From Methanobacterium sp. (GTDB lineage Archaea; Methanobacteriota; Methanobacteria; Methanobacteriales; Methanobacteriaceae), in assembly GCA_021372715.1 (NCBI GenBank), contig JAJFTX010000068.1, forward strand, positions 1 through 6,569: DNA of 6,569 nt. Direction: 5' to 3'. The notes beneath the pieces are model-generated. The model was not told the DNA's origin. It did not search any database and saw only the letters and a list, made by a program, of their open reading frames with translations. Positions 5,171-6,569 of this stretch are shown piece by piece. A program made the position numbers and the translations under genes. Position 1 is the first letter of the stretch. Each line of letters opens with the position of its first letter.

Positions 5171-5200
5171 CATATAATTGTATACTCCATAGGTTATATG
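5171..5200. promoter_or_regulatory. Inverted repeat in the divergent promoter region, candidate operator
   Basis: CATATAA (5171-5177) and TTATATG (5194-5200) are exact reverse complements, 23 bases centre to centre, about two helical turns. This is good spacing for a dimeric winged-helix protein. The left half overlaps the minus-strand TATA-like region (GTATACAATTATA on the minus strand, 5173-5185) of the regulator. The right half ends 10 bases before the TATA box of the divergent GXGXG gene. A regulator bound here could control both directions. Confidence 0.5.
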
Positions 5201-5210
5201 AAAAGCAACC

Positions 5211-5218
5211 TTTAAATA
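5211..5218 (+). promoter_or_regulatory. TATA box of the glutamate synthase-like unit
   Basis: TTTAAATA matches the archaeal TATA consensus and predicts a transcript start near 5236-5242, leaving a 15-20 base leader before ATG 5257. A G-run (5251-5255) ending one base before the ATG is the only Shine-Dalgarno-like feature, so initiation is atypical. Confidence 0.5.
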
Positions 5219-5256
5219 CTGATCTCCTCTTACAAACATTAAAGATTACTGGGGGT

Positions 5257-5949
5257 ATGCAAACGACCATATCTAAAGAAACAATAAATGCAAAAGATTT
5301 TTCAACACGCGAATTGAATGTTCAAGTTAAAAAAGCATTGTCTGAGGAAAAAAATCATATTTTACTGGAATCAACTGGTAAATTAGACTCCATAGTAGTA
5401 GGATTAAATAAAGAAGCAGATATAGTCCTGGAAGGAGATGTTGGGGATTTCGTCGGTGCTCTTAACGACGGCGCACGTATAGAAATCCATGGAAACACAG
5501 GACGCTATGTGGGGGATAATATGACTGCTGGAGAAATCATAGTTAAAGGAACAGCAGAAGATGGAGTTGGATTTGGCACATATAATGGCACCATAGTCAT
5601 TTATGGAGATGCAGGTAATGCTGTAGGACAACTAAATAAAGGCGGAACCATCCTAATCAATGGAAATATGGGAGACCTGGCAGGTCTTTACATGCTCAGC
5701 GGTGAATTAATAGTAACCGGAGATGCTGGAGTGGATACTGGAGACTGGATGATTGGAGGATCTATATATGTAGGTGGAAGCTTCCAGACAGGAACCAATG
5801 CGCAAGTAGATGAATTAGATCTTGCAGATAAAAAGAAATTAACTGATTTATTTAAAAAATATGAAATTAATGCCGATGTAGAAGATTTTATTAAGTTAAA
5901 ACCCAAAAATCTAAGACCTTTCTATGGAAAACCAGTGGAGGTGTCCTAA
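5257..5949 (+). CDS. GXGXG beta-helix subunit of a split archaeal glutamate synthase
   Basis: The protein of 230 residues is a stand-alone version of the C-terminal GXGXG domain of glutamate synthase, a fold also seen in formylmethanofuran dehydrogenase subunit C. In glutamate synthase this right-handed beta-helix is structural and holds the amidotransferase and FMN domains in register. Glycines recur at residues 41, 60, 79, 98, 117, 136, 155 and 174, exactly every 19 residues, one helix coil each, often as G-x-x-G-x-x-x-G. A helical tail follows (about 187-211) and the end reads LRPFYGKP. The start at 5257 is preferred: upstream in-frame codons lie in the promoter and encode an unlike sequence. 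The stop abuts the next ATG, so the two genes form an operon. It is distinguished from FwdC mainly by the following polyferredoxin, so that alternative stays open until the downstream genes are seen. Confidence 0.85.
   Translation: MQTTISKETINAKDFSTRELNVQVKKALSEEKNHILLESTGKLDSIVVGLNKEADIVLEGDVGDFVGALNDGARIEIHGNTGRYVGDNMTAGEIIVKGTAEDGVGFGTYNGTIVIYGDAGNAVGQLNKGGTILINGNMGDLAGLYMLSGELIVTGDAGVDTGDWMIGGSIYVGGSFQTGTNAQVDELDLADKKKLTDLFKKYEINADVEDFIKLKPKNLRPFYGKPVEVS
5937..5943 (+). promoter_or_regulatory. Ribosome binding site of the polyferredoxin gene
   Basis: GGAGGTG, a full-strength Shine-Dalgarno, lies inside the last codons of the preceding gene and 6 bases before ATG 5950. The second gene therefore has a much better initiation signal than the first gene of the operon. 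Confidence 0.75.
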
Positions 5950-6569
5950 ATGAAACAAATACTTTTAACAGAACCAGAAAAATGCGATGGATGCAATGAT
6001 TGTATAGAAGCCTGTGAAAAAGTCAACGATGAAAGCACCATATTTCTACATAAAATGGACAAAGGATTCCACGCCATTGTTTGTCAACAGTGTATAAACC
6101 CTTCCTGTGTTAAAGGTTGTTTTAGAGATGCTATTTACCGAGAGGATGGGGTAGTAAAATTCGACCAGGACAGATGTATAGGCTGCAGATTATGCATGTT
6201 AATGTGCCCCATTGGTAGTATCACTTATACAGAAGAGCAGATGTTAAAATGTGAACAACAGTGCATGGGAAATGGAGAAGAAACCCCTGCCTGTGTGAGT
6301 GCTTGTGATGCGGGCTGTCTGGAATGTGTTGATGTAAAAGATTTTGCTTCCAGTTATCAAAGAGATTTCGAAATGGATAATTCAGTTACCGGATCCTCAA
6401 TAAAACCATTATCACCTTCATCAGCCCTAGCATCCTCTACTCAAGGATTATGTGTTTTCTGTGGAACCTGTGAAGTTGTATGCCCTACCAATGCAATAAC
6501 CATAGTTGATGATCACGCTGAAATAGATAGAAGCAAATGTATAATGTGTGGATCCTGCACCGCCGCATG
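5950..6569 (+). CDS. Polyferredoxin, multiple 4Fe-4S clusters (3' end outside window)
   Basis: The frame is open from ATG 5950 to the window edge, giving 206 full codons. ATG follows directly on the stop of the GXGXG gene. Residues 1-125 resemble the HycB/CooF-type electron-transfer subunits with four cysteine groups: C12-C15-C18-C22, C45-C48-C53-C57, C76-C79-C82-C86 and C101-C105-C115-C119. A Ser/Pro-rich linker (about 143-166) joins a second, bacterial-type ferredoxin unit: C168-C171-C174-C178-P and C197-C200-C203, the last motif being cut by the edge. At least five and probably six 4Fe-4S clusters are expected. The likely role is to deliver electrons to the FMN domain of a split glutamate synthase, as in ferredoxin-linked archaeal forms; this follows from gene order, not from the sequence itself. 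There is no signal peptide or membrane helix, so it is cytosolic. The C-terminal part may continue into a further domain such as the FMN-binding module. Confidence 0.85.
   Translation, partial: MKQILLTEPEKCDGCNDCIEACEKVNDESTIFLHKMDKGFHAIVCQQCINPSCVKGCFRDAIYREDGVVKFDQDRCIGCRLCMLMCPIGSITYTEEQMLKCEQQCMGNGEETPACVSACDAGCLECVDVKDFASSYQRDFEMDNSVTGSSIKPLSPSSALASSTQGLCVFCGTCEVVCPTNAITIVDDHAEIDRSKCIMCGSCTAA

Noticed and set aside
4863..5177. Plus-strand open frame opposite the winged-helix regulator
   Set aside because: It is the antisense shadow of a gene with a clear Shine-Dalgarno and domain structure.
5137..5256. N-terminal extension of the GXGXG protein by 40 residues
   Set aside because: It would place coding sequence over the TATA box and the candidate operator, and the added residues do not resemble the family.
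5138..5256. NrpR nitrogen operator (GGAA-N8-TTCC) before the glutamate synthase-like unit
   Set aside because: I looked for it because the genes suggest nitrogen control, but no such pair of half-sites is present.
5404..5906. Minus-strand open frames inside the GXGXG gene
   Set aside because: They are mirror frames of the glycine-periodic coding sequence, with no start signals or motifs of their own.

Overview
The window looks like a chromosomal segment of an AT-rich methanogenic archaeon, most probably order Methanobacteriales (Methanobacterium-like). The basis is an MptA-type GTP cyclohydrolase (methanopterin synthesis), CofG (coenzyme F420 synthesis), a stand-alone glutamate synthase GXGXG domain followed by a polyferredoxin, archaeal TATA-type promoters, GGAGGTG-type ribosome binding sites and oligo-T terminators. 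I see no mobile element, tRNA, rRNA or CRISPR array.

Layout. Positions 1-108 hold a weak terminator from an upstream unit and the promoter of a 226-residue archaeal protein of unknown function (109-789, DUF2100-like). A 329-base AT-rich spacer (790-1118) carries several inverted and direct repeats. It leads to mptA (1119-2078), whose last 14 bases overlap a small conserved-looking gene of unknown function (2065-2511, DUF2120-like). A 9-bp inverted repeat followed by T-rich sequence separates this pair from cofG (2607-3695), which ends inside a terminator hairpin. An Lrp/AsnC regulator runs the opposite way (3731-4210, minus). Its promoter region contains a long A/T palindrome, and divergent from it is a 72-residue orphan protein (4346-4564) with its own promoter and T-tract terminator. 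Next comes a minus-strand regulator (4589-5137) with an N-terminal sensor-like domain and a C-terminal winged helix. It is divergent from a two-gene unit: the GXGXG beta-helix subunit (5257-5949) and a polyferredoxin (5950 to the window end, incomplete).

How the genes fit together. MptA and CofG start or sustain synthesis of the two carbon/hydride carriers of methanogenesis, tetrahydromethanopterin and F420. The overlap of the DUF2120-like gene with mptA suggests that it is co-expressed with that pathway. The 5257-6569 unit resembles the split archaeal glutamate synthase, in which GXGXG, ferredoxin, FMN and amidotransferase modules are separate polypeptides; the last two would be expected just beyond the window. 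The divergent winged-helix regulator is the natural candidate to control it. Its N-terminal domain resembles, by eye, the CARF-wHTH layout of Csa3 proteins but sits outside any visible CRISPR context. This is the most novel lead in an otherwise housekeeping region.
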